From NCBI GenBank assembly GCA_018268465.1, contig JAFDWN010000018.1, forward strand, positions 58,086 through 122,085: a stretch of DNA of 64,000 nucleotides, given 5' to 3'. Under the pieces are notes generated by a model that did no database searches, was not told the DNA's origin, and was given only the letters and a program-made list of their open reading frames with translations. The position numbers and the translations under genes are program-made. Source of the DNA: Actinomycetota bacterium. GTDB lineage: Bacteria; Actinomycetota; Actinomycetes; Mycobacteriales; Mycobacteriaceae. Positions 26,246 through 37,261 of the stretch are shown here, in pieces. Within the stretch, counting starts at the first letter, position 1. Every line of letters begins with the position of its first letter.

Positions 26246-26415
26246 GTGCTCTTCTCCGATCGAGGATGGGTGGCCGACACGGCGACCTCCGGAGGGGCGT
26301 GCAATCGGTCGAAAGGCTGTGGGTATCGGGTGATTCGAGCCAACCAAGTCGGATGCGCGGGTGGACCCGTGGTGACCCCGTGTCCCGCCGGCGGAGGGTG
26401 TGGCGGGTCGAGGGG

Positions 26416-29178
26416 TCAGCTGGAGTCGAGGGTGATGTCGCGGAGGTCTCGACGCGTGCGGATGCCGAGCTTGGCGAAGATGCGGCTGAGGTGCCATTCG
26501 ACGGTGCGCGGACTCAGGAAAAGTTGGGCGCCGATCTCGTTGTTGGAGCTGCCCTGTTGGGCCAGTGAGGCGATCTGGTTCTCCTGGGCGGTCAGGCCGG
26601 CGACCGCTTTGGTGTGGCGGTCGTGCACGGTGGCGCCGGTGGCGCGCAGCTCACGCCGGGCACGGTGGGCGAAGCTCTCCGCCCCCAACACCGTGACGGT
26701 GTCGACGGCGAGTCGAAGGTGTGCGCGGGCGTCGGCGCGACGCTTCTCCCGACGCAGCCATTCGCCGTAGACGAGTCGGGTCCGCGGCGCGAAGATCTTG
26801 GTGGGGCCGTCCTCGAAGTGCGCGATGGCAGCCGGGAACGCGGTGTCGGCGCGTTCGGGGTGGGCCAGTCCTTGGGCTCGGGCGGCCATTCCCTTGGCGG
26901 TGCTGGTGCCGGTGGCCGCGGCGAGCGCGGTGAGATGATCGGCGGCGTCGACGGCGATGCTCATCTCGCCGCTGCGCGAGGCCGCCTCGGCGCACTCGGT
27001 GAGCAGCAGTGCCCGCAAGCCCACGTCGTCGTGCTGCAGGGCCGACGTGCACGCCGCCAGCGCCTCGGTGTAGCGGCCGAAGCCGTTGTCGAGGACGGCC
27101 GAGGACAGAAGTGCACCACCGATGTCGAATCCATCGCCGCGTTCGCGGTTACGCGTGAACGCGGCGGCGATGATCGCTCGGCAGGAGTCCTCGTGCCCGA
27201 AGTGCGCGGCGACGAACGCGCCGATCGAGGTGGGCAGGGGGTGGCCGGTGGCGGCGATGATCTCCTCGGATTCCCGCAGCATGTCCGCCGCGGCGGAGAA
27301 GTTCCCGGCCCACACGTGGGACCCGGCGTAGGTCTGCAAGGCGAGCGGCAACATCGTCAGGGCACCCGCGCCACGCAGCGAACTCTCCAGGCGCGCGTTG
27401 AGTGTGTTGTAGGCGTCGTGGTCGACGACATCGAGGCAGACGCGCCACAGCACGTCGATCCAGCGCGGGTCGGTCGGTACACCGGTGCCGTCTTCGAGGA
27501 ACGCCGCGACCGCCCGGGCGAGCTTCGGCGCCGCCACCACGGCACCGTGCTCCACGCGGACGATCAGCGCGTCGAGCAGGAGATCGACCGGTCGCGGTGG
27601 AGTCGGCGCGGTCGGTGCGTGACGCGCTGCGGCGGCGACGGCGCGCGCGGTATCGGCTCCCGCGGTGGCCAGGCGGCCCACCCAGATCGACGCATTGAGC
27701 GCCTCGGTGTACATCTCCCGTGCGGTCGCCGGATCCAGCGGTGCCATCTTCTGGGCGGCGGCCAGCAGCAGTGCGGGTGCATCGCGGCCGCGGCTGGTGG
27801 CGAAGGCCAGTCGGGCGCGCATGACGGCGGCCCGCGCGTCGATGACTCTGTCGGCGGTGACGTCGCGGGCGGTCGTGACCAGCGAGGCGGCCGCCTCGGA
27901 TTCTCCGGCGTCGAGTTTGGCCTGCGCGGCGTCCAGGAGCCGTCCGGCGCGGCGGGTCGGATCCGGGGTCAGGTCGGCGGCCAGGGTGAGGAACGCCCCG
28001 GCCGCGGTGGTTCCGCCGCGGGCGCGGGCCCGCTCGGCGCAGCGGGCGAGTTCGGCGGCGATGTCCTCGTCGGGTTCGGTGGTGGCGTGGGCGCGATGCC
28101 ATGCCCGGTGTTCGGCGGAGTGCGGTTCGGTGATCACCTGCGCCAGGGCGGCGTGGGCGTGCCGACGCGCAGCCGGTGCCGCGTTGCGGTACACCGCGGA
28201 TCGGACCAGCGGGTGGGAGAACCGGGCATGCGCCGCATCGAGGGACAGCAGGCCCGCTGTTTCCGCGAGCGCGGCGGCGCCGCGGTCGATGCCGAGCACG
28301 TCGGCGGCGGCCCACAGCCAGTCGGTGCGCCCGGCTGGGTCACTCGCCGCCAGCAGCAGAATGGTGCGGGCGTCGGCGGGAAGATCGCTCAAGCGCAGCC
28401 GGTAGGCCCGCTCGATGCGATCCGCGCCCGGCGGTGTGTGGGCCAACCCATATCCGCCGGCCAGGCCGTCGGGGGTGATGGCGCGCAGAATCTCAAGCAG
28501 GACCAGGGGGTTGCCGCCGGCCTCGGTCAGGATGTTGTCGAGTACCTGCTCGTCGATGCGGCCGGGGAACCCCGCGGCGATGATCGCCTGCGCGTCGGCG
28601 CGTTTGAGACCGGACAGCGCAAGGTCGGGCAGCCCGGTCAGTTCGGGCACGAGGTGGCCGTTGCGGACAGCAAAGATCATCGCGATGCGGTCGGCGACGA
28701 TGCGCCGCGCGACGATCGCGAGGGCCTGCATGGTCGCGGTATCTATCCACTGGGCGTCGTCGACGACAACCGCGGTGGTGCATCGGGTGCCGGCCTCGCT
28801 GAGCAGGGTCAGCAGCGCCAGCCCGACCAGCAGGCGGTCGGGGGTGCCGCCGGACTGGTGGCCGAGGGCGACCCGCAGGGCGTTGCGCTGGGTGTCGGGT
28901 AGCTCGTCGACCGCCCCGCTCAGGGGCGCGCAGATCTGCTGCAGGCCCGCGTAGGCCAGCTCCATCTCCGACTCGGCGCCGACGATCCGGATGACGCGCA
29001 GCTCGGCGGTGGCGGTGTCCGATACGGTGTGCAGCAGTGCCGTCTTGCCGATGCCGGCGTCACCGCGCACGACAAGTGCGCTGCTGTGGCCCTGGTGGGC
29101 CTGCTCGACCATGGCCGTCAGCTGCGCGCGCTGCCGCTCGCGTCCTACGAAGACACCTGTGGCCACCACGAATGTCAT
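26416..29178 (-). CDS. LAL-type LuxR-family transcriptional regulator
   Basis: A 920-residue large ATP-binding LuxR regulator. The N-terminus has FVGRERQRAQLTAMVEQA and Walker A VRGDAGIGKTALLHTV; a Walker B-like TAVVVDDAQWID follows at about residue 140. The middle is a helical TPR-like solenoid. The C-terminal helix-turn-helix reads LTAQENQIASLAQQGSSNNEIGAQLFLSPRTVEWH, diagnostic of LuxR. It is divergent from the DUF1348 gene and upstream of the hydrolase-NTF2 pair, so it probably activates the surrounding catabolic genes in response to ATP and an unknown inducer. Confidence 0.92.
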   Translation of the reverse strand: MTFVVATGVFVGRERQRAQLTAMVEQAHQGHSSALVVRGDAGIGKTALLHTVSDTATAELRVIRIVGAESEMELAYAGLQQICAPLSGAVDELPDTQRNALRVALGHQSGGTPDRLLVGLALLTLLSEAGTRCTTAVVVDDAQWIDTATMQALAIVARRIVADRIAMIFAVRNGHLVPELTGLPDLALSGLKRADAQAIIAAGFPGRIDEQVLDNILTEAGGNPLVLLEILRAITPDGLAGGYGLAHTPPGADRIERAYRLRLSDLPADARTILLLAASDPAGRTDWLWAAADVLGIDRGAAALAETAGLLSLDAAHARFSHPLVRSAVYRNAAPAARRHAHAALAQVITEPHSAEHRAWHRAHATTEPDEDIAAELARCAERARARGGTTAAGAFLTLAADLTPDPTRRAGRLLDAAQAKLDAGESEAAASLVTTARDVTADRVIDARAAVMRARLAFATSRGRDAPALLLAAAQKMAPLDPATAREMYTEALNASIWVGRLATAGADTARAVAAAARHAPTAPTPPRPVDLLLDALIVRVEHGAVVAAPKLARAVAAFLEDGTGVPTDPRWIDVLWRVCLDVVDHDAYNTLNARLESSLRGAGALTMLPLALQTYAGSHVWAGNFSAAADMLRESEEIIAATGHPLPTSIGAFVAAHFGHEDSCRAIIAAAFTRNRERGDGFDIGGALLSSAVLDNGFGRYTEALAACTSALQHDDVGLRALLLTECAEAASRSGEMSIAVDAADHLTALAAATGTSTAKGMAARAQGLAHPERADTAFPAAIAHFEDGPTKIFAPRTRLVYGEWLRREKRRADARAHLRLAVDTVTVLGAESFAHRARRELRATGATVHDRHTKAVAGLTAQENQIASLAQQGSSNNEIGAQLFLSPRTVEWHLSRIFAKLGIRTRRDLRDITLDSS

Positions 29179-29336
29179 CTTGACAGCGCTCCCCCGGCGC
29201 CGCGCCGTGAATCGGGTGGCCGGCGTCGCGGTGAACCCGTGGTCGTCCCTGGACTTGACCGCGGGATCTGGCCGGCGCCGGTTCCGGGATCTATACCTGG
29301 GAGCAGTTGCCCGATCAATCGAGATGTGGAGACGTC

Positions 29337-29798
29337 ATGGCAGAAGCACGGCCCCCGGTACCACCATTCACCCGAGAATCGGCCAGGGTGAAAGTGCAAG
29401 GCGCAGAGGATGCCTGGAACTCCCGCGACCCGCACCGGGTGAGCCTGGTCTACACCCCCGACAGTGTGTGGCGTGACCGCGATCAGTTCCTGCAGGGCCG
29501 CGACGCCATCGTTGAGTTCCTGACGCGCAAGTGGAGCCGGGAACGCGACTACCTGCTGCGCAAGAGCCCGTGGTCGTTCGGCGACGACCACATCGCCGTA
29601 CGATTCCAGTACGAGTGGTGTGACGCCGACGGCAACTGGCATCGCAGCTACGGCAATGAACTGTGGGAGTTCGACGCCGATGGCCTGATGCGCCGCCGCG
29701 AGGCGAGTATCAACGACGTCGACATCGCGGAGTCCGAGCGGCGGTTCTCCGGTCCGCGCACAGCCGCAGAAGCCGACGACGACTTCCCGCTGCACTGA
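29337..29798 (+). CDS. DUF1348 NTF2-like protein
   Basis: A 153-residue protein of the DUF1348 branch of the NTF2 superfamily. Typical segments are [40 protein letters not shown] and [17 protein letters not shown]. Function in this family is unsettled. The ATG at 29337 was taken because [12 protein letters not shown] is the usual N-terminus. It is read divergently from the LAL regulator, with about 160 bases of shared upstream DNA. Confidence 0.85.
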   Translation: MAEARPPVPPFTRESARVKVQGAEDAWNSRDPHRVSLVYTPDSVWRDRDQFLQGRDAIVEFLTRKWSRERDYLLRKSPWSFGDDHIAVRFQYEWCDADGNWHRSYGNELWEFDADGLMRRREASINDVDIAESERRFSGPRTAAEADDDFPLH

Positions 29799-29821
29799 GC
29801 CGGGTTCCCGCTGCACTGAGC
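29784..29821 (+). repeat. Short direct duplication at 3' end of DUF1348 gene
   Basis: The 17 bases TTCCCGCTGCACTGAGC, which encode the last residues and stop of the DUF1348 protein, occur twice 21 bases apart. The second copy is outside the frame. This looks like replication slippage. Confidence 0.7.
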
Positions 29822-29894
29822 ACGACCGCCGGACCCGGTGCGTGGCAACGGGGTCCGGCGGGGTGCGTCGGTGTCACTGCGATTCACCGAACCA

Positions 29895-30806
29895 TCAGAG
29901 GCTCAGGGTCTTTCGCAGCCATCCGGCCATGCCCGTGATCGCGGCATCGACTTCGGGAACCCGGCCGGCGCCGAGGATGAAGGAGTGCTGGCCGCCGGTG
30001 AGCGGGTGGATCTGGGCGTCGACGCCGGCGGCATTCAGCCGTTGCCCGAACAGGTCGCCGTCGCCGGAGAGCAGTTCGTAGGTGCCATAGGCCAGGTAGG
30101 TCGGCGGCAGCGGTGCCAGGTCGGCGGTGAGCAGGTTGATGCCCGGGTCGGCGAGGTCGATGCCAGTCTGCCCGATCCACGCGGCGCGGAACATCTCCAA
30201 CAGCGGCCGGTTGAGCATCCGGTCGGTGGCCGCGTTCGTGGTGATGGCCGGGTCGCTCAAGGTCGGGTCGCACCACGGGGAGATGCTCAACACCGCGCCC
30301 GGCAGGTCGTGATCGTCGGCGTGCAGTCCCAGGGCGAGCAGCACCGCCAACGTTCCGCCGATCGAATGTCCCGTTGCGGCGATCTTGCGCGGGGCGAAGC
30401 CCTGCGCGACCAGCCAATCGAATGCCGTTCTGGCGTCCTCGATTTGCGCCGGGTGTGGGTGCTCGGGTGCGCGCCGGAAGTCGATCACCAGGGATCGGAC
30501 TCCCGTGGCCTTGGCAATGTGGCCGGCGGCCTTGCGGTCAGTGTGCATGGAGGCCACCACCGATCCGCCGAAGTGCAGGTGCAGCAGCGCGTGATCCGGT
30601 GCGGCGCCGGCGGGGATCGCCCAGAGCGCGGGCACGCCGTTCGCGTCGACCTCGGCGTAGGTGACGTCCTCGGGTTCGGCTGTCGCCCGGTGGAACGACT
30701 CGCAGATCTCGCGGACAACCGGGAGCTCCAGGCCGGGGATTGCGGCGAGGGCGCCGACGCTGCCGAGGAATTCGGCGTACTGCTGGGCTTGTGGACTCAA
30801 GGTCAT
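29895..30806 (-). CDS. Alpha/beta hydrolase, HSL-type lipase/esterase
   Basis: A 303-residue esterase of the hormone-sensitive-lipase family. The oxyanion motif is LHLHFGGSVVAS (HFGG in place of HGGG), the nucleophile elbow is ATGHSIGGTLAVLLA, and the catalytic His is in TGGQHSFILGAG. The Ser motif GHSIGG differs from the usual GDSAG. I choose the ATG at 30806 (MTLSPQAQQYAEFLG); the longer frame to 31103 has no supporting homology. It lies between the DUF1348 gene and the bicupin gene in what looks like a catabolic cluster. Confidence 0.83.
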   Translation of the reverse strand: MTLSPQAQQYAEFLGSVGALAAIPGLELPVVREICESFHRATAEPEDVTYAEVDANGVPALWAIPAGAAPDHALLHLHFGGSVVASMHTDRKAAGHIAKATGVRSLVIDFRRAPEHPHPAQIEDARTAFDWLVAQGFAPRKIAATGHSIGGTLAVLLALGLHADDHDLPGAVLSISPWCDPTLSDPAITTNAATDRMLNRPLLEMFRAAWIGQTGIDLADPGINLLTADLAPLPPTYLAYGTYELLSGDGDLFGQRLNAAGVDAQIHPLTGGQHSFILGAGRVPEVDAAITGMAGWLRKTLSL

Positions 30807-31071
30807 GTCAGGTCTCCTGTCATCGTCGGCCACCGCTCGGGCAGGGCCGTCTTGGGGTGTGGTGGACGGCCTCACGGACACGTTCTGTGACCCGAGAGTC
30901 GTTCCCCACCAAGTCAACCCGGCTGACCGGTCCACTGGACCGGGGGCGATCCCTGGTTCCGGGCGCCCGGAGTCGGCGTGTCGCGCCGGCGAGGTCTGCC
31001 GCGACGGCCGCGGTGCTCGTCGGCGGCGGCCAGTCGGTACTGCCGGATCGAGGCCGTCGCGAACGGGCCTG

Positions 31072-32148
31072 TCAGGCCGGTTGCTCACCAACGGCGAGGG
31101 CATCGACGGGATTGCGCCGCGTGACGATGAGCGGATCGGCCGTGGTGAAAGGGAAGTCGGGCAGATCGTCGATATGTGTGTTGAAGGTGGCGGCGAACAC
31201 CCCGCGGGAGTAGGCGCTGATCGAGCTGCGATAGCCGATGTCGCCCGGTGTGGCCTGGTCGAAGAAGATGCAGAAGTGGATGTCGGGTGCGTCGACGACC
31301 TCTATGTGGTGCGGGTACGCAGTCGGGACGAAGTACACGTCGCCCTGCTTGAGATACCAGGTGTCCAGCGACCCGTCGGGGTTCATCACCGTCATCCGGG
31401 CGTTGCCCTTGTCGACGTAGCCCATCTCCCCGGTGATGGGGTGCCAGTGCGGTTCGCGCATCCCGTCCTCACGCACCCGAAGCGAGTACATCGACAGATC
31501 CTTCAACGCGGGCCAGTACTGCAGCCGTGCGGTGCGCGCGTTGCCCACCGCGATGCTGACCGGTGGTGTCATCGCGTCGACGCCGAACTTGTGGGGGTCG
31601 TCGAACGCCGCGCCCGACGGGATCTGCGGGTCGCCCTGTCGCCCAGCGAGTTTGCGATCGGTCGTGTCGCGGCGCAGCGTGGCGAAGTCCGACGCGTCGA
31701 GGTCGTAGGTGTTGCCCAGCACGGCGTCGGTGAACGCACCGAACGCCGCGCCGAACCCGAAGTCCTCGGGACGCTCACTGCTGAACGTGATGATGAACTC
31801 CGCCACGTCCTCACCGATGTTCTCGATGTGGTGCAGCGACCCCGAATCGATGTGGAACATGTCGCCGGCGCGAACGATGAACGACGCGAAACGACTGCCG
31901 GTGTCGAGTACGGACACCAGTGCGGTACCCGACACGCAATAGGTGAGCTCATTGGCGTTGGCATGCCAGTGCGGGGTCCGCATCCCGCCCGGATTGATCA
32001 GCGCCCGCTTGATCGACAGGTTCTTCAAGATGGGCAGGTTGTGCGCGGTAACGCGACGCAGCGAGCCGAAATCCGATTCCTCCACGATCTCTCCCTCCGA
32101 CAGCGAGGCCGCGTGAATACCTGGTGCCCGACCGTTGAACGTGGTCAT
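31072..32148 (-). CDS. Bicupin, oxalate-decarboxylase-like
   Basis: A 358-residue protein with two cupin domains. The metal-binding motif of domain 1 is PHWHANANELTYCVSG with a later His in GSLHHIENIG; in domain 2 it is PHWHPITGEMGYVDKG with YPHHIEVV. Oxalate decarboxylases and related Mn-dependent bicupins share this layout. No signal peptide is present, unlike secreted fungal forms. The ATG at 32148 is preceded by AGGAGGG 9 bases away. Oxalate decarboxylation is the simplest guess, but other bicupin activities are possible. Confidence 0.82.
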   Translation of the reverse strand: MTTFNGRAPGIHAASLSEGEIVEESDFGSLRRVTAHNLPILKNLSIKRALINPGGMRTPHWHANANELTYCVSGTALVSVLDTGSRFASFIVRAGDMFHIDSGSLHHIENIGEDVAEFIITFSSERPEDFGFGAAFGAFTDAVLGNTYDLDASDFATLRRDTTDRKLAGRQGDPQIPSGAAFDDPHKFGVDAMTPPVSIAVGNARTARLQYWPALKDLSMYSLRVREDGMREPHWHPITGEMGYVDKGNARMTVMNPDGSLDTWYLKQGDVYFVPTAYPHHIEVVDAPDIHFCIFFDQATPGDIGYRSSISAYSRGVFAATFNTHIDDLPDFPFTTADPLIVTRRNPVDALAVGEQPA

Positions 32149-32443
32149 TGCGAGGTGCCCTCCTGAGCTGTCAACCGGCGTTCCCATGCCGCACCTCATG
32201 CAACCCCGATCGCGTCGGCGCCGGACCCGTGCTGACCCCTGGGGTCAAGGCGGCGCGGCACTGGGGGTGCACACGGGTCCGCGACCGGGATCTCGTTGCA
32301 AGGCTTTTGACCATGCCGACACTCACCACACCCGGCAGCCCTTTAGTCACCGGATCGGGAAACCAAATGGTAGGGCGGGTATCTGGGTTGGGTTGCCCCG
32401 GGTGGGCAGGCTGGAACGATGTCCTTGTGCCCAGGTCATACCT

Positions 32444-32755
32444 CACCCGGATGACATCAATGGCTTCGTCGAGAGGAGCCAGAAGCCGCGGATCTGGCGC
32501 CGGGGGATCGATGTCACCGTGGCCCACGGCGTGGACAGCATGGCGATGGCCATGTCGCTCGTCGCTTCCACCCGGGGGTTGGCGCTGATGCCCGCCTATG
32601 CCCTGGGATTGCTGCCACAGTCGGTCATCAGCCGCCCGCCGGAAGGCCAACCTCCCACGATCGACGTCGTAATGGGATACGCCACAACCAACACCTCACC
32701 GGTTCTCAAGATGTTCCTGGCGCGGCTGTGCGCGCTCACTGTCGGCTCCGGTTGA
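32444..32755 (+). pseudogene. LysR regulator remnant, 3' end cut by IS21
   Basis: Only the C-terminal part of a LysR substrate-binding domain remains (FVERSQKPRIWRRGIDV, then SLVASTRGLALMPAYALGLL and SPVLKMFLARL). The DNA-binding half is absent, and the DNA upstream in the same frame shows no LysR similarity. The last codons shown belong to the IS21 end. Removing the element and one 5-base target copy restores an ending LCALTSTTAGRGENGAS with a stop near 34947. The gene was therefore probably already truncated or degraded before or after the insertion. Confidence 0.75.
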
Positions 32756-32793
32756 ATCCTGAGCGGCCTGCTCCGGTTGAAAAGTGAGCAGGT

Positions 32794-34835
<2,042 letters not shown>

Positions 34836-34902
34836 TCTCCAATCAGAAGGGTGCTCACTTTTCGACCGGAACTACCTGCTCACTTTTCGACCGGAGCCGA
34901 CA

Positions 34903-35264
34903 CTCACATCGACCACCGCGGGCCGAGGCGAGAACGGCGCCAGTTGAGGGTTGCGCGAGTCAAGAGACGTGTGCCAACTGTCCACTGAGCCGCCAAAGGT
35001 TCTCCAGCGCGATGACCTCGTGGTGCCTGGGCCGGCCAATTCGGCAACGCGCTCACCGATGTCGTCTGCGGTGGCGGTGAGGGTGGCTGAGAGAACCGAC
35101 AGCAGGGCAGCCGCGTCGTCGCCTTGGAGCAGAGGAACGGGGGCAGGATCGTCTCGGGCACCGACAAGTTCGCGAATCCGGTTGCCAGCCAGCACAATAC
35201 CGGTTCTGCGAGGGGCAGATAAGAGAGAGGTGCGCTGTTGTCGAGATGCAACGAAGATTGACAA
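34903..35264 (-). CDS. Unrecognised ORF fragment beside IS21
   Basis: A minus-strand frame of about 120 residues begins at a TTG (35264) within a long inverted repeat and runs into the right end of the IS21 element. The sequence (SAPRRTGIVLAGNRIRELVG, LLSVLSATLTATADDIGERVAEL) has coding-like composition and helical character but no motif I recognise. It may be the surviving part of a gene cut by the IS. Confidence that it is expressed is low. Confidence 0.25.
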
Positions 35265-35325
35265 GACACGCCTGGGTACTTTGACAAGAATCGGGCGTGT
35301 CGCGAAGGCTTGTCAATCTTGTTGC
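35248..35325. repeat. Long imperfect inverted repeat
   Basis: The left arm (35248-35272) reads GCAACGAAGATTGACAAG then ACACGCC. The right arm (35294-35325) contains GGCGTGT and CTTGTCAATCTTGTTGC. The outer parts pair with one single-base bulge and the inner 7 bases pair perfectly. TTGACAAGA also recurs between the arms at 35281. It could be an operator, a promoter-associated structure or the relic end of a lost element. Confidence 0.6.
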
Positions 35326-35410
35326 AAAACACCTGTTCAGCGGGCTCCGAATGCGAGCTTCTTCGCGACTACATAGCTCGATCCGGTCAACGCGTCGGCC
35401 CCGGCTGCCT

Positions 35411-36160
35411 TTATTTGAGGCAGCTGCCGCCGTCGACGGGCAGGGTGACGCCGGTGATGAAGCGGGCTTCGTCAGAGGCGAGGAACAACACGGCGTTGGC
35501 GATGCCCTCGGGCTCGACCCAGCCGATGGGCAGGGCGTGCATGAGCTCGCCGATGACCTTCATGTCGTCGGGGCCCGGGTTTTCCAGGTCGGGACGGAAC
35601 AGTCGCATGGTGGGTTCGTTCATGAACATCGGGGTGTTGACGTTGGTGGGGTGCACGGAGTTGACGCGTATGTTCCGGCGCCGAGTTCGACGGCGAAGGC
35701 GCGCATCAGCCCGATGACGCCGTGTTTGGCGGCCACGTAATGGCCGGTGTGCGGGTAGGCCTTGAGCCCGCCCACCGAGCTGGCCAGGATGATCGATCCG
35801 CCGCGGCCGCCGCCGAGGATGTGCGGCACACCGGCTTTCACCGTTTTCCACACGCCGGCGAGCTTGATGTCGATCATGGTGACCCAGTTGGTTTTGGTGG
35901 TCTTGTTGAGGGTGTTTCCGCCGTTGCTGATGCCGACGTTGGCGACGATGATGTCGAGTCGACCGAGTTGTTCGACGCCGCTGTCGACGGCGCCTTTGAG
36001 GGCGTCGTAGTCGCGGACGTCGACTTCGGCGGTGATAATGCGGCGGTCGAATCCTTTTACCAGGGAGGCGGTTTCGGCGAGGTATTCGGTGGTGTATGCG
36101 TCGATGAGGTAGACGGTAGGGATAATGCGGTCGCATGGGACTTCGTCGACGAACAGGGCA
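35411..36160 (-). pseudogene. Mycofactocin-type SDR, truncated and frameshifted
   Basis: The minus strand encodes most of an SDR of the mycofactocin-coupled kind: RRIITAEVDVRDYDALKGAV, LGRLDIIVANVGISN, SIILASSVGGLKAYPHTGHYVAAKHG. The glycine-rich N-terminal NAD motif is missing beyond about 36160. Near 35673 one base is lost, so LGARNIRVNSVHP is split between two frames, and the rest (NVNTPMFMNEPTMRLFRPDL to PVDGGSCLK) continues in the second frame to 35411. Both defects make it nonfunctional. Confidence 0.8.
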
Positions 36161-36399
36161 AGCCCCGGCAGCTGCGTCTCCGCAGGAACTTCGCGGCAGC
36201 CGGTGACCCCCGGACCTTCGACGGCGCAGGCCAACTCGTCACCAACATCGCCGACAGCAGCCGCCCACACAACTACCACGAGATCTCCATCAGCAGACCC
36301 CGACGAGGTTGTCGCTCGAACGCTACCTCAGGCACAAGTACCCCCACGTCACAGCCGAATCATCTATGGTTCCCTATCGCGTCTCGAACAGGGCCGGTG

Positions 36400-36942
36400 T
36401 CGGATAACTCAAAGCCATCCCTAGGGTTAAGGCTGTTGAAGCTTCACGGCTCGCTGAACTGGCGCTACTCGGGCCCAGGTAGCCCACCGGGTGACATCAT
36501 TTATGACATAGGGATAGATGGCCGGCAAGGATGGACTGTCGAGGGTATATCGTCTCCATGTGATGACGTCGAAGTCCTGTCGTCAGATCGCGAGCCGATG
36601 ATAGTCCCCCCGACGGCAGTCAAGAGCTCCTACTACAACAACCGAACCCTGCGTTCGCTGTGGATGCAAGCAGCGGAAGCCCTAAAGGGTGCCGAAGAAT
36701 TAGTTCTAATGGGATTCAGTTTGCCTGTGACGGACCTCCTGGTTGCTTCGATGTTGACAACGAACCTGTCTGAGGACGCAACAATAACCCCTGTCGATCA
36801 CGGTTCGGCGGTGGTACAGCGTGTAAGGGATGTATTTGCACTGAATCACACGAACGATGATCGTTTAGTGGATTCCTTCGCCGATCTTGGAAATGAAGCG
36901 ATACCGAAATGGGTTGATACGTTTGCGAATACCACATTCTGA
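36400..36942 (+). pseudogene. SIR2-like protein, C-terminal half only
   Basis: About 180 residues match the end of SIR2-like proteins found in many defence genes: LKLHGSLNWRYSG, then EPMIVPPTAVKSSYYNN, LRSLWMQAAEALKGAEELVLMGFSLPVTDLLV. The HGSLNW and GFSLP motifs frame the NAD-binding fold. The N-terminal half with the catalytic Asn/His region is absent; upstream codons in the same frame come from the antisense SDR remnant. The gene was cut by recombination and is unlikely to be active. Confidence 0.65.
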
Positions 36943-36962
36943 CCCCAAGACAAGTCCCCGCG

Positions 36963-37044
36963 ATGGAGGAATGGGCAAACCACGACCAGATTGTGTGCAA
37001 GCTGATGGCCGCCGATCGACTGTTGGCCGAATGCAAAGACCGCG
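36963..37044 (+). pseudogene. IS3-family OrfA fragment
   Basis: The sequence DQIVCKLMAADRLLAECKD is the recognisable start of an IS3-family OrfA helix-turn-helix protein. It breaks off after about 27 residues and joins unrelated sequence (IIAPILAAVRRTHMGRKPAHWTRVDRY) with its own later frameshift. Up to 37261 I find only this decayed unidentified C-terminal-like fragment. Confidence 0.5.
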
Positions 37045-37261
37045 ACCAGATCATCGCCCCGATCCTCGCCGCGGTGCGCAGAACCCACATGGGACGCAAA
37101 CCCGCGCACTGGACCCGCGTCGACCGTTACACGACTGAATCCGCATCGACATGCAAGCTCTTTCAACGACTTGGCAGTCGAAACGCCGCTAGCCGATTGA
37201 GGATTCGGCACAAGCCACCCATTCCGCGTCAGCAACAAATTGTCGGAAGTGGCTCAAGCGG

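Noticed and set aside
25661-28902. Long plus-strand frames opposite the hydrolase and LAL regulator genes
   Set aside because: They are antisense shadows of high-GC coding sequence; they show no family motifs and are rich in Gly/Arg/Val.
35722-36400. N-terminal extension of the SIR2-like frame
   Set aside because: It is antisense to the SDR remnant; similarity to SIR2-like proteins starts only near 36400.
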